DNA of 64,000 bases from Mesorhizobium loti (GCF_003148495.1 NZ_QGGH01000008.1:1-64000); one strand, 5' to 3'; positions 40,330 through 50,891 are shown, counted from the first letter of the stretch. Notes: generated by a model from the letters alone, not told the origin. Made by a program: numbers and translations.

Positions 40330-41155
40330 CGACATCGTCGCCATCGCCGCCCTTGAGCGACGGCACAGCATAGTGCCGCTTGCCGCGACTGGTGATGAAA
40401 TCGATGATCTTCATGGCGGTCGGCGACGACGCGAACTCCGCCTTGGCGAACTCGATGTTCTCGCCAACGGTGCGGGAACGATCGAAGATCATCCTGTAAG
40501 CCTTGCGCAGCACAAGGATTTCGGACCTCGGCAGGCCGGAGCGCTTCAGGCCGATAATGTTGAGGCCGCGCAGGCTGGCGCGGTTGCCGACCGCGATGGC
40601 ATAGGGAATGACATCGCCGACGATCGCGGAGCAGCCACCCAGAAAGGCGTTGTCGCCGATGCGGACAAACTGATGCACAGCGGTCAGGCCGCCGATATAG
40701 ACGTTGTTGCCGACCTCGCAGTGGCCGCCCAGTGTCGCGCCATTGGCGAAGGTCGCGTTGTTGCCGACGACGCAATCATGGGCAATGTGGGCGTAGGCGA
40801 GGAAATTGCCATTGTCGCCGACCGTCGTTTCGCCGCGGCTGGAATCGGTACCGAGATGCATGGTCACGCCTTCGCGGATCGTGCAGTTCTTGCCAATGAC
40901 CAGGGTGGTGCGACCGCCCTTGTGCTTGGTGTTCTGCGGCGGTGCGCCCAATGTTGCCATCGGGTAGACCTTGGTCGAGGCACCGATCGATGTCGCGCCC
41001 ATCACCGAGACATGACTGACCAGTTCGACGTCATCGCCGATCACCACATCGGCGCCGACGTGACAGAACGGTCCGATGCGCACGCCTTGGCCGATTTGGG
41101 CGCCTTCCTCCACAACGGAGGAAGCATGGATGGATGTCTTGATTTTCATAAGCAT
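40316..41155 (-). CDS. lpxA: UDP-N-acetylglucosamine acyltransferase
   Basis: First acylation of lipid A synthesis. A 279-residue left-handed beta helix of hexapeptide repeats (IHASSVVEEGAQIGQGVRIGPFCHVG) with the catalytic His in GDNGNFLAYAHIAHDCVVGNN and the C-terminal helical domain. ATG 41155 is used; ATG 41149 is two codons in. It follows fabZ by 7 bp. The acidic tail (DGDDVDDED) is unusual but harmless. Confidence 0.96.
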   Translation of the reverse strand: MLMKIKTSIHASSVVEEGAQIGQGVRIGPFCHVGADVVIGDDVELVSHVSVMGATSIGASTKVYPMATLGAPPQNTKHKGGRTTLVIGKNCTIREGVTMHLGTDSSRGETTVGDNGNFLAYAHIAHDCVVGNNATFANGATLGGHCEVGNNVYIGGLTAVHQFVRIGDNAFLGGCSAIVGDVIPYAIAVGNRASLRGLNIIGLKRSGLPRSEILVLRKAYRMIFDRSRTVGENIEFAKAEFASSPTAMKIIDFITSRGKRHYAVPSLKGGDGDDVDDED

Positions 41156-41162
41156 TCGATCG

Positions 41163-41630
41163 TCAGTCGCTGGTGACCATCATGGCTGAAATCTCGGCCT
41201 CGGCCGCCTTGGCGCCGTCGACCATGGCTTCACAAGCGAATTTGAGCAGGTTGCCGCGTTTCTTGATTTTCTTCACATAGATCTTCAACTGGTCGCCGGG
41301 AACGACCGGTTTGCGGAATTTGGCGTTGTCGATGGTCAGGAAATAGACCAGCGACGGCTTTTCAGTGCCCAGGCTGCGGATGCAGATGGCGCCGGCGGTC
41401 TGCGCCATCGCCTCGACGATGAGCACACCCGGCATGACCGGCTGCTCGGGGAAATGGCCCTGAAAATGCGGCTCGTTTATGGTCACGTTCTTGATGCCGA
41501 CAGCGGACTCGTCGCCGTCGATGTCGACGATGCGATCAATCATCAGGAACGGATAGCGGTGCGGCAGGAGCTTCATCAGCCCCATAATGTCGACCGCTTC
41601 CAGCGTCGTCGACGCGATCATGTCAGCCAT
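41163..41630 (-). CDS. fabZ: 3-hydroxyacyl-[acyl-carrier-protein] dehydratase FabZ
   Basis: Dehydrates 3-hydroxyacyl-ACP in fatty acid synthesis, competing with LpxA/LpxD for the same substrate. A 155-residue hot-dog fold with [14 protein letters not shown], the catalytic His in [17 protein letters not shown] and Glu in [11 protein letters not shown]. It overlaps lpxD by 8 bp. Confidence 0.97.
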   Translation of the reverse strand: MADMIASTTLEAVDIMGLMKLLPHRYPFLMIDRIVDIDGDESAVGIKNVTINEPHFQGHFPEQPVMPGVLIVEAMAQTAGAICIRSLGTEKPSLVYFLTIDNAKFRKPVVPGDQLKIYVKKIKKRGNLLKFACEAMVDGAKAAEAEISAMMVTSD

Positions 41631-42681
41631 TGCCTCCCTCGCCCTGTTTGCGGGTCCTGGCGAGCCTGCGCAGCATGGCTATCTCCCGCATCGCTTCCGC
41701 CATCGGCTGTGCCGGATAACCGCCCCAGATTTCGCCTGCAGGGACATTGCTCATAAATCCACTTCTGGCGGCAAGCTTGGCCCCGGACCCGATGGTCAGG
41801 TGATCCGCAAGCCCGACGCCGCCGCCCATGGTGACATTGTCACCCACGACCACGGAACCCGAAATACCCGAAAGCCCGGCTATTATGCAATTGCGGCCGA
41901 TGCGGACGTTATGGGCGATCTGTACGAGATTGTCGATCTTGGTGCCCTGGCCGATGATCGTATCGGACATGGCGCCGCGATCGACGGTGGTGTTGGAGCC
42001 GATCTCGACGTCGTCTTGAATGACGACACGGCCGATCTGCGGCACGCGTTCGGGTCCCTTGGCGCCGCCGACGAAGCCAAAACCATCCTGGCCGATCCTG
42101 GCACCGCCATGGATGATGACGCGGTTGCCGATCAAGGCATACTGGATGCTGGCGCCCGGACCGACATAGCCGTCACGGCCAATCTGGCAGGACTGGCCGA
42201 TGACGGCATTGGGCGCGATGACGGTACCGCTGCCGATCGAAGCACCCGGCCCGATGACCGCGCCGGCCTCGATGACGGCACCGGATTCGACATGTGCGGT
42301 CACATCGACATGAGCATGCGGCGAGACGCCGGTTTCGCTGGTCATCGGCCCTGGCGTCGCCGCCCTTGGAAACAGCAGGCGCCCGACAAATGCGAAGGCC
42401 TGTTGCGGACGCGGATGAACCAGAACGGCAACGCCGGCCGGCGCCTTGCCGGCAAATTCCGCCGGGCACAGGACCGCGGCCGCCCGCAGCGACGGCATCA
42501 GCGCGGAATTACGCTTGCCGTCGACAAAGACCAGCGCATTCTCGCCGCCATCGCTCGCTGGCGCGAGTGCCTCGATCGAAATATCGGAGTGGCCGGAATC
42601 GACAAGCACCGAGCCGGTCAGATTCGCGACTTCGCCCGCCGTGTACCGGCGTGATGGCGCGAAGAACACCGGATCGGTCAT
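41623..42681 (-). CDS. lpxD: UDP-3-O-(3-hydroxyacyl)glucosamine N-acyltransferase
   Basis: Third step of lipid A synthesis. The 352-residue protein has the N-terminal uridine-binding domain (to about 100; [12 protein letters not shown]) and a long hexapeptide-repeat beta helix (about 110-310) with the catalytic His in [13 protein letters not shown]. Located between bamA and fabZ, the common arrangement. Confidence 0.96.
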   Translation of the reverse strand: MTDPVFFAPSRRYTAGEVANLTGSVLVDSGHSDISIEALAPASDGGENALVFVDGKRNSALMPSLRAAAVLCPAEFAGKAPAGVAVLVHPRPQQAFAFVGRLLFPRAATPGPMTSETGVSPHAHVDVTAHVESGAVIEAGAVIGPGASIGSGTVIAPNAVIGQSCQIGRDGYVGPGASIQYALIGNRVIIHGGARIGQDGFGFVGGAKGPERVPQIGRVVIQDDVEIGSNTTVDRGAMSDTIIGQGTKIDNLVQIAHNVRIGRNCIIAGLSGISGSVVVGDNVTMGGGVGLADHLTIGSGAKLAARSGFMSNVPAGEIWGGYPAQPMAEAMREIAMLRRLARTRKQGEGGNG

Positions 42682-42715
42682 TCCAGAAGCTATATCCAGC
42701 TAGGTCGGAACATTT

Positions 42716-42740
42716 CTCCCGGACCTGAAAGACCCGGGAG
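42716..42740. other. Intercistronic hairpin between bamA and lpxD
   Basis: CTCCCGG pairs with CCGGGAG across an 11-base loop in the 75-bp gap. There is no T-run, so it is more likely a processing or partial-attenuation stem than a full terminator. Confidence 0.35.
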
Positions 42741-42756
42741 CATCGTTAACCGCCGA

Positions 42757-45120
42757 TCAGAAGCGGGTCGATATGCCGAAGTTGAATTCCTGCACGTCGT
42801 CGCGCGCTTCCTTCTTGACCGGGATCGCATAGTCGATACGGATCGGGCCGAACGGCGACGCCCACATCAGGCCGAGGCCGACCGAGGCGCGCAACTTCAG
42901 GTCGGTCGACTCCTGAGCAACGCTCGTGATCTTGCTGCCGTAGAGTGTAGCCGCGTCGGCAAACACGGCGCCGCGCAGACCAAAGCTTTCCGGAATGACC
43001 GGCAGCGGGAACTGGGCTTCCGCGGAGGCATTGAAATAGGTGGTGCCGCCGAGATGGTCACCCGTGAGAGGATCCACAGGGCCAATGCCACCATAAGCAA
43101 AGCCACGGATCATGCGGTCGGTGCTCTGGAACTGATCGAAGATACGCAGATCGCCGTCGCTGCCGTAGCCTTGCACATGTCCTGCGCCAGCCGAAATGAG
43201 GCCCACCAAGTCAAACTGTTCTGACAGCGTCTGGTAGATACTGCCGCGTCCGGTCACCTTCACATACTTGGCATCGCCGCCGAGACCTGCAAATTCAGCC
43301 GTTGTAGTGGCGTAAATGCCTTCGTGTGGGTTCTTCATGTCGTCGATTGTGTTGTAGACCAGCCCAAGGCTAATCGACGACTTGATCCACGGACTTTGCT
43401 CTATACCATCTAGGATGGCTGTAGAAACACTACACTTTGAGGGATCATAGACGCCGGCGGTTACGCAGCCATCATCCAGCTTATACTTCTCTTGCGAAAT
43501 ATTATACGCAAGCTGGGTCGAGATGCTGTTGGTGATCGGCAGGCCGAAGCGCACCGTCGCACCCAGGGTATCGCTGTCGTAGTGATCGTAATTTCTCGTC
43601 TGCTTGAAGACGTCGAAGCCGGCGGCGATGCGCCGTCCGAGGAAATAGGGCTCTGTAAACGAAATGCTGTAGTCGCGCGAATTCTTGCCACCGCCAGCTG
43701 ACAGCTTGATGAACTGGCCACGGCCGAGGAAGTTGCGCTCGGTGATCGATCCTTCGACCGACGGACCGGCCGTGTCGCCACCGGTCGAATAACCGGCGCC
43801 GACCGAGAATTCACCGGTCGACTTCTCGACCACGTCAACCACCAGCACGACTTGGTCGGGCTGCGAGCCCGGCACTGTCGAAATATCGACTTTGTCAAAG
43901 TAATTGAGGGCTTCCAGGCGCTTTTTCGCGCGCTGGATGAGCACCTGGTTGAAGGCATCGCCTTCGCTGACGTCGAACTCGCGGCGAATGACATAGTCAC
44001 GCGTGCGGTCGTTGCCGCGGATCTCGATGCGCTCGATATAGGCCTTGGTGCCTTGGTCGACCGTGTAGACCACAGAAATGGTGTGGTTCTCGAAATTGCG
44101 GTCGCCGCGTGGCGTCACCTGCGCGAAGGCGTAGCCGGAACCGGCCACCTTCTCGGTCAGGGCGATGATGGAATCCTCGACGTCCTTGGCGTTGTAGACG
44201 TCGCCCTTTTGGGTCTCGACCACAGATTCCAGCGACTTGCTGTCGACTTCCGGGATCGTGCTTTCGACGCTGACGTCACCGAATGTGTAGCGGTCGCCTT
44301 CCTGGACGGTGATGGTGACCGTGTACTTGTTCGTCGCGCTGTCGAGTTCGCCGACAGCGGATACGACCTGGAAATCGGCGTAACCGTGATTGTAATAGAA
44401 GCGGCGCAGCAGCTCTTGGTCAGCGCGCAGCTTGTCGTCGTCATAGACGTCGTCGCGCAGGACGAAGGAAAGCCAGGACGAACGCTTGGTATTGATGACA
44501 TCCGACAGGCGGCGGCTGGAATAGGCGCTGTTGCCGACGAAATTGATCGCCGCGATCTGCGTGCGATCGCCTTCGGTAATGTTGAAGACCACGTTCACGC
44601 GGTTGTCGCCAAGCTGCATGACCTGCGTGGTCACAGTCACATCGTCGCGGCCGATGCGTTTGTAGGCAGCCTTGACCGATTCGACGTCGGCATCGAGTGT
44701 CGCCTGCGAGAACGTCCCGCGCGGCTTCAGCTGCACCGCCGCCGCAAGCGCGTTGTCCTTGAGCTTCTTGTTGTTCTGGAACAGCACCTGGTTGACGACC
44801 TGGTACTCGGCAACCTTAACCACCAGTGTCGAGCCGACCTGGTTGATCTGCACATCCGAGAACAGGCCGGTGCCGAACAGCGCCTTGACCGCACTGTCGA
44901 TATCGGAGCTGGAGAAGGCCTTGCCCGGCTTGATGGCAATGTAATTGCGGATGGTGTCAGCGTCGATACGCTGGTTGCCGCTCACTTCAACTCTGCTGAC
45001 GACAGCGGCTTCGGCCGCCGATGTGGCAACGAACTGCACTGCGAGCGCGCCTGGCACGACAAGAGCCGCGGACAGGGTCACCGCGGACGCGGCGCTCAGA
45101 AACTTGGATGCTGCCTTCAT
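42757..45120 (-). CDS. bamA: Outer membrane protein assembly factor BamA
   Basis: Central component of the beta-barrel assembly machine. The 787-residue protein has a signal peptide (about 1-38), five POTRA domains (about 40-370; VSRVEVSGNQRIDADTIRNYI, QVNQVLFQNNKKL, IERIEIRGNDRTRDYVIRREFDVSEGDAFN) and a 16-strand barrel ending in a C-terminal Phe signature (FNFGISTRF). The lid motif VRG is present as MIRGFAYGG. One barrel loop near the middle contains the only two cysteines and has lower G+C than the rest. It is between rseP and lpxD. Confidence 0.96.
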   Translation of the reverse strand: MKAASKFLSAASAVTLSAALVVPGALAVQFVATSAAEAAVVSRVEVSGNQRIDADTIRNYIAIKPGKAFSSSDIDSAVKALFGTGLFSDVQINQVGSTLVVKVAEYQVVNQVLFQNNKKLKDNALAAAVQLKPRGTFSQATLDADVESVKAAYKRIGRDDVTVTTQVMQLGDNRVNVVFNITEGDRTQIAAINFVGNSAYSSRRLSDVINTKRSSWLSFVLRDDVYDDDKLRADQELLRRFYYNHGYADFQVVSAVGELDSATNKYTVTITVQEGDRYTFGDVSVESTIPEVDSKSLESVVETQKGDVYNAKDVEDSIIALTEKVAGSGYAFAQVTPRGDRNFENHTISVVYTVDQGTKAYIERIEIRGNDRTRDYVIRREFDVSEGDAFNQVLIQRAKKRLEALNYFDKVDISTVPGSQPDQVVLVVDVVEKSTGEFSVGAGYSTGGDTAGPSVEGSITERNFLGRGQFIKLSAGGGKNSRDYSISFTEPYFLGRRIAAGFDVFKQTRNYDHYDSDTLGATVRFGLPITNSISTQLAYNISQEKYKLDDGCVTAGVYDPSKCSVSTAILDGIEQSPWIKSSISLGLVYNTIDDMKNPHEGIYATTTAEFAGLGGDAKYVKVTGRGSIYQTLSEQFDLVGLISAGAGHVQGYGSDGDLRIFDQFQSTDRMIRGFAYGGIGPVDPLTGDHLGGTTYFNASAEAQFPLPVIPESFGLRGAVFADAATLYGSKITSVAQESTDLKLRASVGLGLMWASPFGPIRIDYAIPVKKEARDDVQEFNFGISTRF

Positions 45121-45337
45121 CGGGCTTAATAACCTTTTCTCGTAGTCCCCACGGCGAGAAAACCGGACGTGCGGTAATTTCCCCTACCGTATTAACCGGA
45201 TTTTCCCTACACGCAAGGCTTCTGGTTAATTTGTATTTACTTAACCCTGCGGCGTGGCTTTCGCGTCACTCATATCCCCGTGCATGGTAAACGGTGTCTC
45301 AACATCGTCCATGCGGAAGCCAAATTTCTTCATGATT
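45121..45337. other. Intergenic between bamA and rseP
   Basis: 217 bp holding the bamA leader; several TTAA-rich stretches (about 45175-45245) could host a promoter. No gene or strong hairpin recognised. Confidence 0.4.
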
Positions 45338-46480
45338 TCAGCACCCAAACAGATCGTTCCAGAAAACGAACCCCATGAAGCACAGCACCAGAAGCAACCC
45401 GGCCCGATAGGCCATTTCCATCATCCGTTCCGACACTGGACGGCGAATGACGGCCTCCACCCCGTAGAACAAGAGATGGCCGCCGTCGAGGGGGGGAATC
45501 GGCAAAAGGTTTAGAAACCCGATACCAACGGACAGCATTGCGACCAGTTGCACGAGCCATTCGAACCCTAGTTTCGCCGCCTTGCCGGCCATGTCGGCGA
45601 TCTTCACCGGGCCGCCCAGCTGACATTTGTCCTCGCGCCCAACAACAAAGCGCTGCAGGAACTGGCCCGTGCGCTGGATGACGTGACCGGTTTCCTCGAC
45701 CGCCGCCGCGACCGCTCCGACCGGCGTGTAGGTGATGAGCCGCGGCTGGCCGAGTTCCTTGTTGTTGACGACACCGATCACGGCGACCTTGACCTTGTTG
45801 CCGAGCGCGTCTTCCTGTTCCATCAGCCGCGGCGCCGCGGTCACCGTGACCTCCTTGCCGTCGCGCAGCATGACGAAGGTGATGGTGTCGTCGGCGCGGC
45901 CCGAGACCAGGCGCTGGACGTCGCCAAAGGTTTCGACCTTGTTGCCGTCGACGCTGACGAATCGGTCACCGGGCAGGATGCCGGCCTTCGCCGCCGGGCT
46001 GTCGGCGGTCACCTCGGCCACCATGGGCTCCGCGACATAACGGCCATAGGTGGTGAACAGCACGGCAAAGACGACGATCGTCAGCAGGAAATTGAACAGC
46101 GGCCCGGCCACCACGGTCGCCGCGCGCTTCCAGATCGGCTGCGTGTGAAAGGCGACCTTGCGCTCCGCCTCGGTCAGCGTTTCGATCTCTGCCGAAGTGG
46201 GCTGGCTCGAGGTGGCATTCATGTCGCCGACAAATTTGACATAGCCGCCAAGCGGTATCGCGCACAGTTTCCAGCGCGTGCCGTGGCTGTCGTTGAAGCC
46301 GAAGAGTTCCGGGCCGAAGCCTATCGAGAAGGCCTTGACGCCGATGCCGCACCAGCGCCCGACAAGGTAATGGCCCATTTCATGGACGAACACGACCACG
46401 GTCAGCACAAACACGAACGGCACGAGCGTTCCGAGGACAAAGCCTTCTGTGCTGAAAAGCGCGTGAAGAATCTCGTTCAA
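45338..46480 (-). CDS. rseP: Site-2 intramembrane zinc metalloprotease (RseP family)
   Basis: Inner-membrane protease that cleaves transmembrane substrates such as anti-sigma factors. The 380-residue protein has the zinc motif HEMGH at residues 33-37, a single visible PDZ domain (about 125-205; ADSPAAKAGILPGDRFVSVDG) and the third zinc ligand in NLLPIPPLDGGHLL. E. coli RseP has two PDZ domains; one is common in alphaproteobacteria. Confidence 0.94.
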   Translation of the reverse strand: MNEILHALFSTEGFVLGTLVPFVFVLTVVVFVHEMGHYLVGRWCGIGVKAFSIGFGPELFGFNDSHGTRWKLCAIPLGGYVKFVGDMNATSSQPTSAEIETLTEAERKVAFHTQPIWKRAATVVAGPLFNFLLTIVVFAVLFTTYGRYVAEPMVAEVTADSPAAKAGILPGDRFVSVDGNKVETFGDVQRLVSGRADDTITFVMLRDGKEVTVTAAPRLMEQEDALGNKVKVAVIGVVNNKELGQPRLITYTPVGAVAAAVEETGHVIQRTGQFLQRFVVGREDKCQLGGPVKIADMAGKAAKLGFEWLVQLVAMLSVGIGFLNLLPIPPLDGGHLLFYGVEAVIRRPVSERMMEMAYRAGLLLVLCFMGFVFWNDLFGC

Positions 46481-46584
46481 GACAAACCCTCAAATTCTTC
46501 CACGGCGCAGAGTGTGCCGTGACTGTGACACCAATCCGGACGAATCCAAGGCGCACCGCGCATCGGACCCTGAAATGGCACCAC

Positions 46585-47400
46585 TCAAACGGGAAACAGC
46601 CCCTGCGCCGGATGATCGGCGGTCGCCGAGATCCAACCGATGACGTATAGGGCGAAAGCCGCCGCGACAAGCCCATCGACACGATCCATGACGCCGCCAT
46701 GGCCTGGGATGAGCGCACCCGAATCCTTGCGGCCGTGGCGGCGCTTGACCCAGGATTCAAACAGGTCACCGGCCTGGGAGACAATCGATAGCACGAGCGC
46801 CACAAGGCCGAGCAATGCCAGATTGCCGACACCAGCAGCGGCAGCGAGGACCAGCCCCGCGACGACGCCACCAACAGCGCCGCCGAGCGCGCCGCTGCGT
46901 GTCTTGCCAGGCGAGATCGCCGGCGCCAGCTTCGGTCCCCCAACCGCTCGGCCGACGAAATAGGCAAAGATATCGGTGGCCCAGACGACCGCGAACAGGA
47001 ACAGGATGGCAATGAGGCCCGAGCGGTCGCCATCGCGCAGCAAGGCGAGCGACAGGCCTGAGACCGCGGCATAAGCAAGGCCGCTCGCATCCCACTGCCC
47101 AGTCTTGCGAACCGAGGCGGCAATCGCCGTTGCGGCAACCATGACCACGACAAGCGGCAGCAGCCAGGAGGTGGCAAGGCCGGCAAGCAAGACGCCAATG
47201 AAGACAACCAGCAGCGCTTCCGGCAGGAAACCCAGACCCGCGGCCCCGGTCGGGCGCGACATACGGGTCCATTCATAGAAGATCACCACCACCATTGCGG
47301 CGCACAGCAGCCGGAACGGCAGACCGCCGAGCCAGGTCAAACCAAGGGTGATGATGGCAAGCACGACAGCCGAAATGACACGCAGCTGGAGATTGCTCAT
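46585..47400 (-). CDS. cdsA: Phosphatidate cytidylyltransferase
   Basis: Makes CDP-diacylglycerol, the branch point of phospholipid synthesis. The 271-residue polytopic membrane protein ends with the CdsA signature, visible as [21 protein letters not shown] followed by [13 protein letters not shown]. The start at 47400 forms an ATGA overlap with the uppS stop; the longer frame to 47520 lies within uppS and is rejected. Confidence 0.95.
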   Translation of the reverse strand: MSNLQLRVISAVVLAIITLGLTWLGGLPFRLLCAAMVVVIFYEWTRMSRPTGAAGLGFLPEALLVVFIGVLLAGLATSWLLPLVVVMVAATAIAASVRKTGQWDASGLAYAAVSGLSLALLRDGDRSGLIAILFLFAVVWATDIFAYFVGRAVGGPKLAPAISPGKTRSGALGGAVGGVVAGLVLAAAAGVGNLALLGLVALVLSIVSQAGDLFESWVKRRHGRKDSGALIPGHGGVMDRVDGLVAAAFALYVIGWISATADHPAQGLFPV

Positions 47401-48131
47401 CCTGCGGCCGGTCGCGAAGCAACGGCCTGGGTCCCAAGTCCGCCGAAACGGCGTTCGCGGCTGGCAAATTCGCGCAAGGCCTCGGCAAGGTGCTCGCGGC
47501 TGAAATCGGGCCAGTAGCAAGGCAGGAAGACGAGCTCGCTATAGGCGGCCTGCCACAGAAGGAAGTTCGACAGCCGGAGTTCGCCACTGGTGCGGATGAC
47601 AAGCTCCGGGTCGGGAATGCCATGCGTGTCGAGAGCGCCGGCAAAACTCTCGGCGGTGATCGCCTCGCTGTCGAGTTCGCCACGCGCCACGGCCGACGCA
47701 AGCTTTTGCGCCGTGCGAACGATCTCGTCGCGTCCGCCGTAGTTGAAGGCGATCACCAGCGTCAGTGATTCATTGGCGGCAGTCAGCGATTCGGCCTCGT
47801 CGAGCAGGCCCCTGATGTCGGACTGCAGCCCTGCCCTGTCGCCGATAATCCTGACCCGCACGCCGCTCTGGTGCAATTCGGCCAGGTCGCGGCGGATGAA
47901 CATTTTCAGGAGACCCATCAGGTCGCTGACCTCGGACTTCGGCCGCGACCAGTTCTCCGACGAGAAAGCGTAGACGGTCAGGTAGGAGATGCCGAGTCCG
48001 GGTGCTGCGCGCACCGTCTTGCGCAGCGCCTCGACACCGGCACGATGGCCCGCAAGACGAGGCATGCCACGCGCCTTGGCCCAGCGTCCGTTTCCGTCCA
48101 TGATGATCGCGACATGCGCGGGCGTTGCCAT
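47397..48131 (-). CDS. uppS: Isoprenyl transferase (undecaprenyl diphosphate synthase)
   Basis: Builds the C55 carrier lipid for peptidoglycan and O-antigen. The 244-residue cis-prenyltransferase has [50 protein letters not shown] and the C-terminal [21 protein letters not shown]. It is 34 bp downstream of frr. Confidence 0.96.
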   Translation of the reverse strand: MATPAHVAIIMDGNGRWAKARGMPRLAGHRAGVEALRKTVRAAPGLGISYLTVYAFSSENWSRPKSEVSDLMGLLKMFIRRDLAELHQSGVRVRIIGDRAGLQSDIRGLLDEAESLTAANESLTLVIAFNYGGRDEIVRTAQKLASAVARGELDSEAITAESFAGALDTHGIPDPELVIRTSGELRLSNFLLWQAAYSELVFLPCYWPDFSREHLAEALREFASRERRFGGLGTQAVASRPAAG

Positions 48132-48165
48132 GTTCTCGCTTTCGGGTCAGCCGCTGGCCAAGACC

Positions 48166-48720
48166 CTAAACCTGCATGATTTCAGCTTCCTTATCGGAAA
48201 GCAGGTGGTCGATGGTGCTGATCGTTTCGTCTGTGAGTTTCTGGACCTGATCCGAGCGCTTGCGCTGATCGTCCTCGCTGATGTCGCCGTCCTTCTCCGC
48301 CTTCTTCAGAAAGTCCATGCCGTCGCGGCGCACATGGCGCGCGGCGACCCGGGCATTCTCGGCGTAGGTGTGCGAGATCTTGACCAGCTCCTTGCGGCGC
48401 TGTTCGTTGAGTTCAGGCAGTGGAATCCTGAGGTTGGTTCCGTCGACGATCGGGTTGAAACCCAGATTGGATTCGCGGATAGCGCGGTCGACCGCGCCGA
48501 CCATCGACTTGTCCCAAACCGATACCGAGATCATGCGCGGCTCCGGCACCGAGACGTTGGCGACCTGATTGATCGGCATGGTGGTGCCATAGGCCTGCAC
48601 CTGGATCGCATCGAGCAGATTGCTGGAGGCGCGACCGGTCCGCAGCGAAGCCAGATCATGCTTGAACGCGGCGATCGCCCCATCCATGCGCCGCTTGAGA
48701 TCGTCGTACTCACCACTCAT
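48166..48720 (-). CDS. frr: Ribosome recycling factor
   Basis: Splits post-termination ribosomes with EF-G. The 184-residue protein has [44 protein letters not shown] and the helical C-terminus [22 protein letters not shown]. It lies 107 bp after pyrH and heads the run frr-uppS-cdsA-rseP-bamA. Confidence 0.97.
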   Translation of the reverse strand: MSGEYDDLKRRMDGAIAAFKHDLASLRTGRASSNLLDAIQVQAYGTTMPINQVANVSVPEPRMISVSVWDKSMVGAVDRAIRESNLGFNPIVDGTNLRIPLPELNEQRRKELVKISHTYAENARVAARHVRRDGMDFLKKAEKDGDISEDDQRKRSDQVQKLTDETISTIDHLLSDKEAEIMQV

Positions 48721-48827
48721 CTCTATCTCCTCGACCCGTCTAACGCGGGTTCAATGCTTCGGGGCAAGGCCCCGTATTCGAGCCTGACTTTCGAAAACCG
48801 GCTTCCCTTTCCGGATCAGGCCCTCGA

Positions 48828-49550
48828 TCAATCGTCCGCGACGACCGTGCAGCGGCCGCCGCCCCTCAGAATATCGCCGAAACCACCTTTTTCGTGGATC
48901 GAGTAAACGATTATCGGAATGTTGTTTTCGCGCGCAAGTGCAATCGCTGCCGTATCCATGATGGAAAGACCACGTTTTATGACTTCGCCATGGCTGATGC
49001 GCTCGAAACGCGTCGCATTCGGGTCCTTCTTCGGGTCCGCCGAGTAGACGCCGTCGACCTGAGTGCCCTTGAACAGCGCGTCGGCGCCGATCTCAGCCGC
49101 ACGAAGTGCGGCGGCCGAATCAGTGGTGAAGAACGGATTGCCGGTGCCGCCGGCAAAGATCACCACCTTGCCCTGGTTCATGTAGGCAGTCGCCTGGCGC
49201 TGCGAAAAGCTCTCGCAAAGTTCGGGCATGGCGATCGCCGAAAGCACCACGGCGTCGACACCGATCTTGTTCAATGACGTGCGCAACGCCAGCGAATTGA
49301 TCACCGTGGCAAGCATGCCCATGTGATCGCCGGTGACACGGTCGCCGCCCTTGGAGGCAACGGCCACGCCGCGAAAAATGTTGCCGCCGCCGATGACGAC
49401 GCCAACCTCGATGCCCAGTGCACGCGCCTCGGCGATGTCGCCGGCGATGCGATCGACGACCGAAACGTCGATGCCGAAATGCTGTTCGCCCATCAATGCT
49501 TCGCCCGACGCTTTCAGCAAAACACGTCGGTAGAGGGGCTTCACCGTCAT
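48828..49550 (-). CDS. pyrH: Uridylate kinase
   Basis: Phosphorylates UMP to UDP. The 240-residue amino acid kinase fold protein shows RRVLLKASGEALMG, GVVIGGGNIFRG, GTGNPFFTTDSAAALRA and FERISHGEVIKRGLSIMDTAA. I prefer ATG 49550 (MTVKPLYRR), which has AAGAGG five bases before it and matches the usual short N-terminus; ATG 49571 would add MQNEEAQ. It is normally next to tsf, but here an aldo-keto reductase/LysR pair intervenes. Confidence 0.95.
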   Translation of the reverse strand: MTVKPLYRRVLLKASGEALMGEQHFGIDVSVVDRIAGDIAEARALGIEVGVVIGGGNIFRGVAVASKGGDRVTGDHMGMLATVINSLALRTSLNKIGVDAVVLSAIAMPELCESFSQRQATAYMNQGKVVIFAGGTGNPFFTTDSAAALRAAEIGADALFKGTQVDGVYSADPKKDPNATRFERISHGEVIKRGLSIMDTAAIALARENNIPIIVYSIHEKGGFGDILRGGGRCTVVADD

Positions 49551-49649
49551 CTGGGCCTCTTCATTTTGCATGTGGCGCGTTCCGGGTGGCTACCCTCGCG
49601 CAGGCGCCGCCCCGAAACAATGGCGCGATGCCGTGTTCCGATACACGAA

Positions 49650-49675
49650 GGGCGCCGCGATGTCACGCGGCGCCC
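49650..49675. terminator. Strong GC hairpin downstream of the aldo-keto reductase gene
   Basis: GGGCGCCGCG (49650-49659) pairs perfectly with CGCGGCGCCC (49666-49675) around ATGTCA. It lies between the aldo-keto reductase stop and the pyrH start, both on the minus strand. No clean T-run follows, so it may act as a weak or factor-assisted terminator or RNA-stability stem. Confidence 0.5.
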
Positions 49676-49699
49676 GACCCGGAATTCCCTCGCCTTTTG

Positions 49700-50806
49700 T
49701 CAACTCACGCCGGCAAAAGCACCTTCCATGAGCAGGTCCGGGAAGTAGCCCGCCGGCTTGTCGCCGACCGCCTGACCGCCGGTGAGGCCGCCCTGGATTT
49801 CCGGGCCGAAGAACGAGTACGGGAACGGCGTGACCGGCTGGCTGACAGCGTCGAGCCTTGCCAAAAGCTCCTTGGGAACCTCGAAATCGAGCGCGCCGAG
49901 ATTGTCCTTGAGCTGATCGAGTCTCGTCGCACCGATGATCACCGAAGCGACACCGGGCCGTGTGGCGGCCCAGTTCAAGGCGATTTGGGCCATGCCGCGG
50001 CCAAGCTCACCGGCAATTTTTTCCAGTTCGGCAACGATTGCCCAGTTGCGGGCGGTGAATTTCTGGAAACCGGGATTGGTCGAACCGCGCATCGTCTCCA
50101 GTCGCCCGCCCGCCTTGCTGATTGTATCTGAACGATATTTGCCGCTCAGCAAGCCGCTGGCCAGCGGGCTCCACACCATGATGCCGGCGCCGTAGCGCGT
50201 GCCGAACGGCACGAATTCATGCTCGATGTTGCGCTCGGCCAACGAATATTCGAGCTGCAGCGCCGAAACCGGCTCGTAGCCGCGCTGTTCGGCGATGGAC
50301 TGCGCCCTGCTTGCGTACCAGGCGGGGACGTCGGAGAGGCCGACATGCCGGATCTTTCCGGCGCGCACCAGATCGTCCAGCGTCCGCATCACCTCTTCCG
50401 GTGAAGTCAGCCTGTCCCAGGCATGCAGGATATAGAGGTCGATATAATCGGTGCCGAGCCGTTTCAGCGAGCTTTCGACGGCGCGGATGATGTTCTTGCG
50501 GCCGTTGCCGCCGGCATTCGGATTGCCCTGCTCCAGATTCATGCTGAACTTGGTGCTGATCACCGCCTTGCCGCGCAGGCCGCGTTCGGCAATGAACTCG
50601 CCAAGCCAGGTCTCGGAGGTACCGCCGGTATAAGCGTCGGCCGTATCGAAGAAATTGCCGCCTGCCTCGACATAGGCATCGACCAGGACGCGTGCCGTAT
50701 CCTTGTCGGCGCCCCAGCCCCATTCGGTGCCGAAGGTCATGGTGCCGAGCGCCAACCGGGTGACACGCAGCCCGCTGCTGCCAAGGGTGTAGTAGGACAT
50801 GGTCAT
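49700..50806 (-). CDS. Aldo/keto reductase
   Basis: NADPH-dependent carbonyl reductase of 368 residues. The active-site residues are Asp and Tyr in FFDTADAYTGG, Lys in AVISTKF and His in YILHAWD; the cofactor-binding loop is VIIGATRLDQLKDNL. It resembles YajO/voltage-gated-channel-beta-like AKRs. Substrate unknown. It is divergent from the LysR gene, which probably controls it. Start could be residue 1 (50806) or 3. Confidence 0.92.
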   Translation of the reverse strand: MTMSYYTLGSSGLRVTRLALGTMTFGTEWGWGADKDTARVLVDAYVEAGGNFFDTADAYTGGTSETWLGEFIAERGLRGKAVISTKFSMNLEQGNPNAGGNGRKNIIRAVESSLKRLGTDYIDLYILHAWDRLTSPEEVMRTLDDLVRAGKIRHVGLSDVPAWYASRAQSIAEQRGYEPVSALQLEYSLAERNIEHEFVPFGTRYGAGIMVWSPLASGLLSGKYRSDTISKAGGRLETMRGSTNPGFQKFTARNWAIVAELEKIAGELGRGMAQIALNWAATRPGVASVIIGATRLDQLKDNLGALDFEVPKELLARLDAVSQPVTPFPYSFFGPEIQGGLTGGQAVGDKPAGYFPDLLMEGAFAGVS

Positions 50807-50874
50807 GGAACGTCTCCTTGCTGCTTCGCCAAACGGCGTTGATGCAGCGTTAGATGCCCCAGCTCACTTCGTTT

Positions 50875-50891
50875 GATAATGTTGCATTATC
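50875..50891. promoter_or_regulatory. LysR operator candidate 1
   Basis: GATAATGTTGCATTATC is a perfect inverted repeat with 7-bp arms and a 3-bp centre, in the 113-bp divergent region. It fits a LysR T-N11-A recognition site. Confidence 0.6.

Noticed and set aside
43852-45129. 425-residue frame on the plus strand
   Set aside because: Antisense to bamA; no recognisable domain.
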